Assembly: GCA_020161755.1 (NCBI GenBank)
Contig: JAIUOS010000006.1
Span: 1-64,000, forward strand
Direction: 5' to 3'
Source of the DNA: Actinomycetota bacterium
GTDB taxonomy: Bacteria; Actinomycetota; Actinomycetes; Propionibacteriales; Propionibacteriaceae
Length of the DNA: 64,000 bases
Shown here: positions 37,019 through 45,287 of the stretch, piece by piece
Layout: each line of letters opens with the position of its first letter
Numbering within the stretch: position 1 is the first letter of the stretch
Made by a program: the position numbers and the translations under genes
The notes under the pieces: model-generated
The model's database searches: none
The model's input: only the letters and a program-made list of their open reading frames with translations
What the model was told of the DNA's origin: nothing

Positions 37019-37914
37019 GAGTTCGCCTTTCGCACGGCCGCGCCGTTGGCGCGCATGACCTCGAGGTAGTTGCTGCCGCGGGAGGCGGACGTGATGCCCT
37101 CCAGCGGGTCGAACACGTCGGTGGCCAGGCCGAGGTCGCCGGCGATCGCGTTGGCCACCTCGGGGGAGGCCAGGGTCTCGAAGAAGATCGTGGTGACGCC
37201 CTCGTCGCGGGCGATGCGCTGCACCTCGGCGATGCGGGCGGCGCTGGGCTCGACGTCGGGCTCCAGCCCGCTGATGCCCACCTGGGTGAGCCCGTAGCGG
37301 GCGGCGAAGTAGCCGAACGCGGCGTGCGTGGTGATCACGGTGGTGACGCGGCAGCCGGTCAGCTCGGCGTGCAGGTCGGCGTCCAGGCTGGTGAGGTCGT
37401 CGATGAGCGCGGACGCGTTCGCAGCGAAGGCGTCTGCCGCTTCGGGACGGGCCGCGGTGAGGGCGTCGCGGACGTGCTCGGCCACGAGGACCAGGTTCGT
37501 CGGGTCGAGCCAGGTGTGCGGGTCGAGCTGGTGGCTGCCGGGTTCGCCGGCGCCGTCGGAGCCGGCTTCGGCGAGGTGCAGGAAGGTCGCGGCGTCGACC
37601 GTCCGCTTCGGCGCGGCCTGCTCGACGGCAGTGTCGACGGCGGGCTGGAAGCCGGCCTGGTAGACCACCAGGTCGTCGGTGGCCAGCCCCGCCACCTCCT
37701 TGGGGGTGAGCTCGAGGTCGTGCGGTTCGGCGCCCGGAGGGGTGAGGTTCGTCACGTGCACCTGGTCGCCGCCGACCCGTTCGGCGACGAACTGGAACGG
37801 GTAGAACGCCGCGGAGACCCGCAGCCGCCCGTCCGACTCCTGGGGAGTTGAGGTGCACCCGCTCACCAGCAGGACGCCGACCAGTACGGCCGCCAGGCCC
37901 TGCCAGATCTTCAT
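37009..37914 (-). CDS. znuA: zinc-binding lipoprotein ZnuA (ABC substrate-binding protein)
   Basis: 301 residues with a lipoprotein signal (AVLVGVLLVSGC). It belongs to the A-1 metal-binding cluster, with conserved ligands in GAEPHDLELTP, DPHTWLDP, TTHAAFGYFAARYGL and FFETLASPEVA. The long His-rich loop of enterobacterial ZnuA is missing, but the transporter's cytoplasmic tails are His-rich instead. It captures Zn2+ outside the membrane. The chosen ATG at 37914 is leaderless by promoter spacing, with TTGACA and GAGAAT 17 bp apart just upstream; two other in-frame ATGs (37923, 37929) would fall inside the -10 region. Confidence 0.9.
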   Translation of the reverse strand: MKIWQGLAAVLVGVLLVSGCTSTPQESDGRLRVSAAFYPFQFVAERVGGDQVHVTNLTPPGAEPHDLELTPKEVAGLATDDLVVYQAGFQPAVDTAVEQAAPKRTVDAATFLHLAEAGSDGAGEPGSHQLDPHTWLDPTNLVLVAEHVRDALTAARPEAADAFAANASALIDDLTSLDADLHAELTGCRVTTVITTHAAFGYFAARYGLTQVGISGLEPDVEPSAARIAEVQRIARDEGVTTIFFETLASPEVANAIAGDLGLATDVFDPLEGITSASRGSNYLEVMRANGAAVRKANSCS

Positions 37915-37950
37915 GACAATCATTCTCATAATCAGGTAGGAGTCTGTCAA
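37914..37950 (-). promoter_or_regulatory. znu operon promoter with overlapping Zur box
   Basis: On the minus strand: TTGACA (37950-37945), 17 bases, GAGAAT (37927-37922), then 7 bases to the A of the znuA ATG. The 15-mer TGAGAATGATTGTCA (37928-37914) fits the Zur-box pattern TGAnAATGATTnTCA and covers the -10 and start site, so zinc-loaded Zur would block polymerase. Confidence 0.8.
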
Positions 37951-38055
37951 CTCGCTCCCGGCGTCCGTCTCACCTCCGCGCCGTCCGTCTAGCCTCCGCA
38001 CGCGCGTCTCGTACCTCCGCGCCACCGGTGGACTCCCGCCCCTCTCCCGCCCACC

Positions 38056-38117
38056 TCGCGCCCGAATTGTCCCCTCGCGCCCGGAATTCCGGTGGCGAGG
38101 GGACAATTCGGTGGCGA
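38056..38117. repeat. GGAATTCC-centred palindrome, copy 2
   Basis: Arms CGAATTGTCCCCTCGCG and CGAGGGGACAATTCG flank CCGGAATTCCGG. It lies just after the leftward cydDC gene and before the znu promoter region, where it may terminate cydDC transcription. Confidence 0.85.
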
Positions 38118-38139
38118 AACGCTGGACGGGGCGACACAG

Positions 38140-41100
38140 TCAGGCGATGGCGACGACGCGGTCGCAGCGGGCGACCAGGTCGGGGTCGTGGGTGATCACC
38201 AGGACGGGCTGGTCGGCGCTGCCGGCCCAGATGTCGTCGATCAGGGCGGACGCGGTGACCGCGTCCAGGTGCTCGGTGGGTTCGTCCAGCAGCAGCACCT
38301 GGTAGTGGCCCACCAGCAGGCGCGACAGGGCCACCCGTCGCGCCTCGCCGCCGGACAGCGCCTCGCCACCCTCGCCGACCATCCGCTTGGGGTCGAGCGC
38401 GAGGCCGGCGCGGGCGAGCGCGTCGGCGATGTCGGCGTCGGTCGCGTCCCGGTTGCCGATGCGGACGTTCTCGGCGACCGTCGTGGTGAAGATGTGGGCG
38501 TCCTGGGCGAGGTAGCCGATGCGTCCGGCCACCTCCACCGAGCCGCCGCGCTCTGGGATCAGGCCCAGCACGGTCGCCGCCACCGTGGTCTTGCCGCTAC
38601 CGCTCGGCCCCACCAGCGCGACCTTCTCCCCCGCCCGGACGCGGAACGACAGGTCGTCCACCACGTCGGGTGCACCCGGCCAGCCGACGCTCAGGTCGCG
38701 GACGGTGAGGCTCGGGTCGGCCACGGGAACGCCCGGGTCGGTGAGGTCGCCGGAGCCGACCGGCTCGGCGTCGAGCACCGCCTCCACCCGGGCCAGCGCG
38801 GCGCGCGCACGGGTGCGGGTCTGGGCGGACAGGATCAGCGTCGACAACGCCTCGTGCAGCGCGAGCGGGGTGAGGACGGCCACCGCCAGCAGCGGCGGCG
38901 CCAGGGTGCCGGCCGCCACCTGGCCGCCCGCGATCACCAGGCCGCCGATCACGGCGAGCCCGGCCGCCACCACCTGGGCGGCCGAGCCGATGCCCCGCGC
39001 CCAGGCCGACGTCGCGGACGCCTGGCGCAACTCCTCGTCGATCGCCGCGAAGCGGTCGAGGCGCTCGGACGCGGCGCCGTAGGCGACGAGATCGGGGGCG
39101 GCCCGGGACAGTTCACGGGCCGCGTCGGCCAGACGTCCGCGCAACGGCAGGCTGATCGCGTCCGCCCGTGCGGAGGCCAGCCGGGCGAGCCACGGGACGA
39201 GGGCGGCGGCGACCACCGACGTGGCGAGCAGCACCAGGGCCGATCCGGGCGAGAACCAGGCGATGCCGATCGTCGCGGCGACGAGGACCGCGGCCGAGGA
39301 CGTGAACGGGATCCAGACCCGGACGATCAGGTCCTGGATCGCCTCGACGTCGGCGATCACCCGGGTCAGCAGGTCGCCGCGACGGGTGCCCAGCAGCGTG
39401 GTGCGCGCGAGGCGGTTGTAGGTCTCCAGGCGCAGCGCCGACTGCAGCTTGAGCGCGACGTCGTGGCCGAGCAGCCGCTCGGCGTAGCGGAATCCGCCAC
39501 GGGAGATGCCGAAGAAGCGGACGCCGACCGCGGCGGCCTCCAGGTACAGCACCGGCGGGTGCTCTGCGGCGAACGAGAGCAGCCAGGCGGCCACGGCCAT
39601 CAGGGCGACGGACGCCGCGGTCGCGGCGAACGCCAGCGCGATCGAGCCGGCCAGTTGCCAGCGGGAGCGCGGGACGGCGTCGAGGAGGCGGGTGAGGAGG
39701 GGCTTCGGGGTTGCGTCGGAGACCCCGGCGTCCGCCGGGGGGACGGGGGTGGGTTGGGTGGGAACTGTGGAGGTGGCGGAAGGTGAGATCCCGGCCTTCG
39801 CCGGGAGGGCGGTGGTGGGTTGGGTACTCGGCCCTTCGTGACGCCCACGGTCCCTGAGGAGCGCCGCCGAGCTTGCGAGGCTGCGCGTCTCGAAGGGCGC
39901 TGCGCTCACGAGCTCCTCACCGACCGTGGGCGGGGCGATCGTGATCACGCGGTCGGCCTCGGCGAGCACGGCGGGGCGGTGGCTGACGACGAGGGTGGCC
40001 ACGCCGAGACGACGGAGGCTGCGCAGCAGGTCGGCCTCGGTGTCGGCGTCCAGACCGGCGGTGGGTTCGTCGAGTACCAGCAGGCGCGCGCGTCCCAGCG
40101 TCACCCGCAGCAACGCCCGGGCGACCGCGATCCGGCGGCGCTCGCCGGCGGAGACGCCCTCGGCGTCGTCACCGATCGGCTGGTCGAGCGGAATGTCGGC
40201 CGCGCCGGCCTGGCGCAGCGCGTCCGCGACGGCCGCGTCCGTGGCGTGGGGGAATCCGAGCCGGACGTTGTCGGCCACGGTGCCTGACAGCAGGCCGGGC
40301 TCCTGGCCGACGTAGGCGAGGTGGTCGCGCCAGTGCGGCACGCGTCCGATCGGCTCACCTCCGCTGAGCAGGGCACCGCCCGTCGGTGCCAGGAACCCCA
40401 GCACGGCGTTCAGCAGCGTGGTCTTGCCGACTCCACTGGGCCCGGCCAGGGCCACCACCTCGCCGGGCTGCACGTCGAACGACACCGGGGTGAGCGCAGG
40501 CTCGGCCGCGCCGGGATAGGTGTGGGTGAGGTGGTCGATCTGGAGGAGTGGCCCTTCGTGACGTCCGCTCGCTGCGCTCACGGACTCCTCAGGGACCGTC
40601 GGGAGGGGCCCTTCGTGACGCGTGGCTCGTTCCTCACCACGCTCCTCAGGGACCGTGGGGAGAGGCCCTTCGTGACGCGTGGCTCGTTCCTCACCACACT
40701 CCTCAGGGGCCGTGGCTTCAGTGGGCGGGTCGATCAGGGCGAAGGCGGACTCCACGGCGGCCAGCCCGTCGGCGGCGTCGTGGTAGTGGACGCCGACCTG
40801 GCGCACCGGCAGGTAGGCCTCCGGGGCGAGGATCAGGACGAACAGCGCGGTGGCCAGGTCGAGCTGGCCGTAGACGACCCGGAAGCCGATGGTCACCGCG
40901 ATCAGGGCGACGCTGACGGTCGCCAGCAGCTCCAGCACCAGGGCGGACAGGAACGAGACCCGCAGCGTCCGCATGGTCTCCGAGCGGTGCCGCGCCTCGC
41001 TCTCCTTCAGGCCGCGGGCCTGCGCCTTCGCGCGTCCGAACACCTGGAGCGTCGGCAGGCCCGCGATCAGGTCGGCGAAGTGGTTGGCGAGCCGGGTCTG

Positions 41101-41667
41101 CACGGCCCAGCGTCGCCGGGTGATCGACTCCGTCGTCCAGCCGACGAGCGCCATGAACAGCGGGATCAGCGGCAGCGTGACCGCCATGATCACCGCCGAA
41201 AGCACGTCCGAGGTGAGCACCGCCACCCCGACGATCAGCGGCACGGTGACCGCCAGCAGCAGCTGCGGCAGGTACTTGCTGAAATAGCCGTCCAGCCCGT
41301 CCAGGCCCTGGGTGACCAGCGTCACCAGCCCCCCGGACGAGGTCGCGTCCAGCGGCCGCTCGAGCCGCGCCGACATGATGTCGCGGCGCAACTGCGACTT
41401 CACCGCCGCGGACGCCCGCTGGGCGAGCCACTCGTTCGCCCACGACAGCAGCGCCTTCAGCCCGAAGACCGCCGCCAGCCCGCCGACCGCCCAGCCCAGC
41501 GTCCCGAGTTGGCGGGTGCCGAAGATATCGGCGATGGAACGCGACAACAGCCATGCCTGACCAAGGGTCAGGATGGCTGTTGCGCTGCCGACCGCGACCC
41601 CGGCGACCAGGTAACCCCTGGTCGCGCGGGCTCTGCGGAGAAGGCGAGGGTCGATCGGCCCCGCCAT
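38140..41667 (-). CDS. cydDC: fused CydD-CydC ABC exporter with repeat-derived linkers
   Basis: 1175 residues: CydD half (membrane domain about 1-315, ATPase about 375-570) and CydC half (membrane domain about 660-950, ATPase about 970-1175). Walker A motifs are GPSGVGKTT and GPSGSGKTT; signatures are VSAGERRR and LSGGEARR. CydDC exports glutathione/cysteine and is needed to assemble cytochrome bd. Both inter-domain linkers (residues about 317-374 and 575-660) are made largely of repeat DNA: three 19-residue units with RHEGPLPTVPEE, then a segment with RHEGPS and PAKAGIS. Start ATG 41667 overlaps the cydB stop by one base. Fusions of CydD and CydC are common in actinobacteria; the repeat linkers are not. 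Confidence 0.93.
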   Translation of the reverse strand: MAGPIDPRLLRRARATRGYLVAGVAVGSATAILTLGQAWLLSRSIADIFGTRQLGTLGWAVGGLAAVFGLKALLSWANEWLAQRASAAVKSQLRRDIMSARLERPLDATSSGGLVTLVTQGLDGLDGYFSKYLPQLLLAVTVPLIVGVAVLTSDVLSAVIMAVTLPLIPLFMALVGWTTESITRRRWAVQTRLANHFADLIAGLPTLQVFGRAKAQARGLKESEARHRSETMRTLRVSFLSALVLELLATVSVALIAVTIGFRVVYGQLDLATALFVLILAPEAYLPVRQVGVHYHDAADGLAAVESAFALIDPPTEATAPEECGEERATRHEGPLPTVPEERGEERATRHEGPLPTVPEESVSAASGRHEGPLLQIDHLTHTYPGAAEPALTPVSFDVQPGEVVALAGPSGVGKTTLLNAVLGFLAPTGGALLSGGEPIGRVPHWRDHLAYVGQEPGLLSGTVADNVRLGFPHATDAAVADALRQAGAADIPLDQPIGDDAEGVSAGERRRIAVARALLRVTLGRARLLVLDEPTAGLDADTEADLLRSLRRLGVATLVVSHRPAVLAEADRVITIAPPTVGEELVSAAPFETRSLASSAALLRDRGRHEGPSTQPTTALPAKAGISPSATSTVPTQPTPVPPADAGVSDATPKPLLTRLLDAVPRSRWQLAGSIALAFAATAASVALMAVAAWLLSFAAEHPPVLYLEAAAVGVRFFGISRGGFRYAERLLGHDVALKLQSALRLETYNRLARTTLLGTRRGDLLTRVIADVEAIQDLIVRVWIPFTSSAAVLVAATIGIAWFSPGSALVLLATSVVAAALVPWLARLASARADAISLPLRGRLADAARELSRAAPDLVAYGAASERLDRFAAIDEELRQASATSAWARGIGSAAQVVAAGLAVIGGLVIAGGQVAAGTLAPPLLAVAVLTPLALHEALSTLILSAQTRTRARAALARVEAVLDAEPVGSGDLTDPGVPVADPSLTVRDLSVGWPGAPDVVDDLSFRVRAGEKVALVGPSGSGKTTVAATVLGLIPERGGSVEVAGRIGYLAQDAHIFTTTVAENVRIGNRDATDADIADALARAGLALDPKRMVGEGGEALSGGEARRVALSRLLVGHYQVLLLDEPTEHLDAVTASALIDDIWAGSADQPVLVITHDPDLVARCDRVVAIA
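39690..39945. repeat. repeat-derived linker 2 in cydDC
   Basis: On the plus strand this stretch contains CCCGGCCTTCGCCGGGAGGG (the widespread CCGGC-TTCGCCGG type that reads PAKAGI), a similar CCGGCGTCCGCCGG unit, and GGCCCTTCGTGACG ... CTGAGGAG ... CGTCTCGAAGGGC (about 39826-39900). The same element types occur outside genes at 46911-47217. The frame stays open throughout. Confidence 0.75.
40550..40720. repeat. three tandem 57-bp in-frame units in cydDC linker 1
   Basis: Units start at 40550, 40607 and 40664, each opening with GGCCCTTCGTGACG and closing with CTCCTCAGGGACCGT. Units 2 and 3 are nearly identical; unit 1 has CGCTCGCTGCGCTCACGG in its middle. 57 bp is 19 codons, so the expansion keeps the reading frame. 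Confidence 0.9.
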
Positions 41668-42758
41668 CAACCAGCCAGGGCCGGGGCCGGCTCGTCGTCG
41701 GGAATGTTCTCCACGCCGAGACGGCGACGGAACACCGTGTAGGCCCACGCGGTGTAGGCCAGCACGATCGGGACGAAGACGCACGCGGCCACCGTCATCA
41801 ACGTGAGCGTCAGCTCACTGGAGGACGCGTTCATCGCGGTGAGCGGGGACGGGACGAGCCCGTCGCCGACGCCCTTGAAGCCCAGGCCCGGCCACATCGT
41901 GGCGAAGATGCCCACGGCGACGAACAGGACGGTGGCGGTCGTCGAGATGAACGCGATCCCGTCCCGGCCCTTGCCGTTGAACCACCAGGCCGACACCAGG
42001 CCGAGCGCGGCCAGCACCAGCAGGACCCAGCCGAGCGGACCGATCGGGTGCAGCAGGTTCTGCGACACCAGGAAGATCGCGCCGAGCCCGATCGAGACCA
42101 GGCCGACCTTGCCGGCGAACGCGGTCGCACGGTCGTGGATCTCGCCCTTGGTCTTCAGCGCCAGGAACAGCGAGCCGTGGAACAGGAACAGCGCCACCAG
42201 GCACACCCCGCCGAGCAGGCCGAACCAGCTGAACAGCTGCCAGAAGTACGGGCTGGGGGTCACCACGTACAGGGACGGGTTGTTCGCAGCCGCCGCGACC
42301 GGGAGGCCGAGGATGAAGTTCGCGAAGCCGACGCCGAAGACCAGCGTGACCACGAACGAACCGATGGACGCCATCCAGTCGAAGGCGTTGCGCCACTTGG
42401 CCTCGGGGTGCTTCGAGCGGTACTCGAACGCGACACCACGGATGATCAGGCCGACCAGCACCAGGAACAACGGCAGGTAGAGGCCGGAGAACAAGGTGGC
42501 GTACCAGGCCGGGAAGGCGGCGAAGGTGGCGCCACCGGCGGTGAGCAGCCAGACCTCGTTGCCGTCCCACACCGGACCGATGGTGTTGACGATGACCCGC
42601 TTCTCCTTCTCGGTCTTGCCGAGGAAGGGGATCAGCATGGCCACGCCGTAGTCGAAGCCTTCGAGGACCAGGTAGCCGATCCACAGGACGGCGATCAGGA
42701 TGAACCAGAGGCCCTGCAGGGCGAGCGGCGCGTTGCCGGCAACTTCAAGTGCAAACAT
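41667..42758 (-). CDS. cydB: cytochrome bd oxidase subunit II CydB
   Basis: 363 residues, about nine transmembrane helices. The family N-terminus LQGLWFILIAVLWIGYLVLE with GFDYGVAML, then GPVWDGNEVWLLTAGGATFA, is intact. With CydA it forms the quinol-oxidising, high-affinity terminal oxidase used at low oxygen. It begins 11 bases after cydA and overlaps cydDC by one base, so the three form one operon. Confidence 0.95.
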   Translation of the reverse strand: MFALEVAGNAPLALQGLWFILIAVLWIGYLVLEGFDYGVAMLIPFLGKTEKEKRVIVNTIGPVWDGNEVWLLTAGGATFAAFPAWYATLFSGLYLPLFLVLVGLIIRGVAFEYRSKHPEAKWRNAFDWMASIGSFVVTLVFGVGFANFILGLPVAAAANNPSLYVVTPSPYFWQLFSWFGLLGGVCLVALFLFHGSLFLALKTKGEIHDRATAFAGKVGLVSIGLGAIFLVSQNLLHPIGPLGWVLLVLAALGLVSAWWFNGKGRDGIAFISTTATVLFVAVGIFATMWPGLGFKGVGDGLVPSPLTAMNASSSELTLTLMTVAACVFVPIVLAYTAWAYTVFRRRLGVENIPDDEPAPALAG

Positions 42759-42769
42759 TTCCGCGCCTC

Positions 42770-44251
42770 TCAGTATGCGAAGGACAGGGGAGCGTCGTCG
42801 TCGGTGAGCACCTTGGGCTCACTGACGTCCGGCAGTCCCAGCTTGACGTAGTGCATGAACAGGCCGACCTCGACCACGGCGAGCGCGCCGTAGATCACGG
42901 TGTAGAGCACCATGCTCAGGCCGACCTCGAAGGCGCTGACGCCCGGAGAGGCGGACGCCGCGGTGGGCAGCACGCCGTACACGATGAACGGCTGGCGCCC
43001 CATCTCGGTGAAGATCCAGCCGAACGAGATGCCGAACAGCGGCGCGAGCGGAGCGGCGAACATCAGCGAGGTCCACAGCTTGCCCGGCGTGGGCAGGCCC
43101 CCCTTGCGCGTCACCCACAGCACCCAGGCCGCGATCGCCATCGCGAGGAAGCCGAGGCCCATCATGAAGCGGAACGTCCAGTAGGTCACCGGGATGTTCG
43201 GGACCCAGTCGGTGACGCCGACCTTGGCCAGGCGCTCGGCCGACTCGCGCTGGAGCACGAGGTCGGAGTTGGTGAACGCCTCGGACTCCATCTTCTTGAC
43301 CAGGTCGTTGATGCCGTAGACCTTGCCGTTGAAGTCGCCGGTGGCGAGGAACGACAGGACGCCGGGAATCTTCCAGGACCAGACCTCCTGGGTGCCGTCG
43401 AGGGTGCCGATGGTGAACACGGAGAAGCCGGCGGGCTGCTCGGTCTCCCAGAGCGCTTCGGCGGCAGCCATCTTCATCGGCTGGACGTCGGTCATGATCT
43501 TGCCCTGGATGTCACCGGTGATGACCGTGAGGAGGCCGGCCCCCAGCAGCACCCAGGCGCCGAACTTGGTGGCCCAGCGGTACGCGGAGGCGTCCTTCTT
43601 CTCCTTCTCGGTCTGGGGCTTGCCGATCTTGGCGAGGTGCCAGCCGGCCACACCGAGGATCAGGCCGCCGGCGGTCATGTACGCGGTGACCAGCACGTGC
43701 GGGATGGTGACCAGCGCCACCGGGTTGAGCAGGACGTCGACCAGGGACGTCATCTCGGCGCGGTCGGTGGCGGCGTTGTAGTGGGCGCCGACCGGGTTCT
43801 GCATCCAGGAGTTCGCGGCCAGGATGAAGATCGAGGAGATCATGGTGCCGATCGCGGCCAGCCAGATCATCAGGAGGTGCACCTTCTTGGGCAGGCGGTC
43901 CCAGCCGAAGATCCACAGGCCGATGAAGACCGACTCCAGGAAGAACGCGATCAGGGCCTCCAGCGCCAGCGGGGCGCCGAAGATGTCACCGACGAAACGG
44001 CTGTACTCGCTCCAGTTCATACCGAACTGGAATTCCTGCACGATGCCGGTGACCACGCCCATGGCGAAGTTGATCAGGAAGAGCTTGCCGAAGAATTTGG
44101 TCAGGCGGAGCAGCTTCTCGCTGCCCGTGCGTACCCAGATCGTCTGCATGATCGCCACCAGCATCGACATGGCGATCGTGATCGGTACGAAGAAGAAGTG
44201 ATAGACAGTCGTGATCCCGAACTGCCATCTGGCAAGGGTTTCCGCGCTCAT
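42770..44251 (-). CDS. cydA: cytochrome bd oxidase subunit I CydA
   Basis: 493 residues from the ATG at 44251, where similarity begins (SAETLARWQFGITTVYHFFF, with the heme ligand His). Other signatures are the GRQPFIVYGVLPT region at the end of helix 6-7 and the quinol-binding Q-loop between them; the loop is of the short type, since the protein is under 500 residues. It carries hemes b558, b595 and d. An in-frame ATG at 44287 would add 12 non-conserved residues. The divergent BlaI-family gene and the operator between them suggest control of bd oxidase by that regulator. Confidence 0.95.
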   Translation of the reverse strand: MSAETLARWQFGITTVYHFFFVPITIAMSMLVAIMQTIWVRTGSEKLLRLTKFFGKLFLINFAMGVVTGIVQEFQFGMNWSEYSRFVGDIFGAPLALEALIAFFLESVFIGLWIFGWDRLPKKVHLLMIWLAAIGTMISSIFILAANSWMQNPVGAHYNAATDRAEMTSLVDVLLNPVALVTIPHVLVTAYMTAGGLILGVAGWHLAKIGKPQTEKEKKDASAYRWATKFGAWVLLGAGLLTVITGDIQGKIMTDVQPMKMAAAEALWETEQPAGFSVFTIGTLDGTQEVWSWKIPGVLSFLATGDFNGKVYGINDLVKKMESEAFTNSDLVLQRESAERLAKVGVTDWVPNIPVTYWTFRFMMGLGFLAMAIAAWVLWVTRKGGLPTPGKLWTSLMFAAPLAPLFGISFGWIFTEMGRQPFIVYGVLPTAASASPGVSAFEVGLSMVLYTVIYGALAVVEVGLFMHYVKLGLPDVSEPKVLTDDDAPLSFAY

Positions 44252-44262
44252 GGCGCGCAATC

Positions 44263-44281
44263 TACTACTGGGTGTCGTAGT
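44263..44281. promoter_or_regulatory. candidate BlaI-family operator between cydA and the regulator
   Basis: TACTAC and GTCGTAGT form an imperfect inverted repeat (perfect ACTAC/GTAGT arms, spacer 8). TAC-rich dyads of this kind are typical for BlaI/MecI/CopY repressors. It sits 12 bp before the cydA start and overlaps the likely -35 of the divergent gene. Confidence 0.5.
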
Positions 44282-44308
44282 CCGCAATCATTGTTCTACC
44301 ATGTGCAC

Positions 44309-44626
44309 GTGGCTATGACGGGTGAACTCGAGCAGGCGGTGATGGACATTCTCTGGTCGCGCCCGGAAGCGCTCTCAGTCCGAGAGGTCCACGAGCTGCT
44401 GGCTCCCGAACGCGATCTCGCCTACACCACCGTCATGACGGTGCTGGATCGGCTGTCGAAGAAGAACCTCGTGGTGAGGAATTTGGACGGTCGCGCCTGG
44501 CTGTACCGGGCGGCCAAGTCGAGGGCCGCCGAAGTGGCGTCCGAGGTACTGGAACTGCTCAACCGCCTCGATGCGCAGGAACGCAGCGAGGTGCTCGCGT
44601 CCGTGAACGCCGCCGTCCACTCCTGA
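44309..44626 (+). CDS. BlaI/MecI/CopY-family transcriptional regulator
   Basis: 105 residues from GTG 44309; TACCAT (44297-44302) lies 6 bases before it, so the transcript is probably leaderless. ATG 44315 is in the same frame. The winged helix-turn-helix is clear: MDILWSRPEALSVREVHELL and AYTTVMTVLDRLSKKNLVVR. A short dimerisation helix follows (EVLELLNRLDAQERSEVLAS). There is no BlaR-type sensor protease gene next to it. Being divergent from cydA with a shared operator-like dyad, it likely represses itself and cydABDC. Confidence 0.85.
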   Translation: MAMTGELEQAVMDILWSRPEALSVREVHELLAPERDLAYTTVMTVLDRLSKKNLVVRNLDGRAWLYRAAKSRAAEVASEVLELLNRLDAQERSEVLASVNAAVHS

Positions 44627-44678
44627 CCGGTGATGAATACCCCCAGGGGTTAGTGGAGCCGGGTACTACGGTTTCCGC

Positions 44679-45242
44679 ATGACTCTCCCGGACTGGCTCA
44701 CGCCCTTCTTCACGATGGACATCTCCCTGTGGGAGAAGGTGGCGCGGACGATCGTGGTCTACCTCGGGATCGCAATTCTGGTGCGTGTCGCGGGCAAGAG
44801 ATTGCTCGCCCAGATGAGTTCGCTGGACCTGGTCGTGGTGCTGCTGCTCAGCAACGTCGTCCAGAACTCGATCATCGGGCCGGACAACTCGGTGCTGGGT
44901 GGCCTGGTCGGCGCGGTGGTGCTGATCGGGTTCAACGCGGTGCTCGACCGGGTCGCGATGGCCACCCCGGGGGCGCGGCGGCTGCTGGTGGGCAGCGGCA
45001 CCGACCTGATCGTGGACGGACAGGTCGACCGGGACGCGCTCACCCGGCTCGGGCTGTCGCGTGGCGAGCTCGATCTGGCGATGCGGCGACAGGGCGCCGA
45101 TGACCCGTCCGAGGTGCAACTGGCTGCGCTCGAGCCCGAGGGCGAGATCGTGGTGACCCTCAAGCCCGGCGAGCAGTCGGCGACCAGGGATGACCTGGCC
45201 GCCGCCGTCGCCGAACTGAAGGCGCTCATCGCCTCGCGGTGA
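44679..45242 (+). CDS. DUF421 (YetF-like) membrane protein
   Basis: 187 residues. Three transmembrane helices (about 22-45, 48-66, 70-90) carry the DUF421 signature RVAGKRLLAQMSSLDLVVVL and NVVQNSIIGPDNS. A small cytoplasmic domain follows (LIVDGQVDRDALTRLGLSRG, then VQLAALEPEGEIVVTLKP), the YetF-type C-terminal fold. The function is unknown; Bacillus YetF-like proteins have been linked to spore germination and membrane processes, which does not apply directly here. It is 52 bases after the regulator gene. Confidence 0.82.
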   Translation: MTLPDWLTPFFTMDISLWEKVARTIVVYLGIAILVRVAGKRLLAQMSSLDLVVVLLLSNVVQNSIIGPDNSVLGGLVGAVVLIGFNAVLDRVAMATPGARRLLVGSGTDLIVDGQVDRDALTRLGLSRGELDLAMRRQGADDPSEVQLAALEPEGEIVVTLKPGEQSATRDDLAAAVAELKALIASR

Positions 45243-45263
45243 TCCTCGTTGTTCTCTTGGACC

Positions 45264-45281
45264 CGGGACGGACGCGTCCCG
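45264..45281. terminator. short hairpin between convergent genes
   Basis: CGGGACG-GACG-CGTCCCG is a perfect 7-bp stem with a 4-base loop, located between the convergent DUF421 and YqeY-like genes. There is no T-run, so terminator strength is uncertain. Confidence 0.5.
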
Positions 45282-45287
45282 CATGGG

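Noticed and set aside
44301-44330. ATG at 44301 as the start of the BlaI-family gene.
   Set aside because: It is in a different frame from the winged-helix domain; GTG 44309 or ATG 44315 are in frame.
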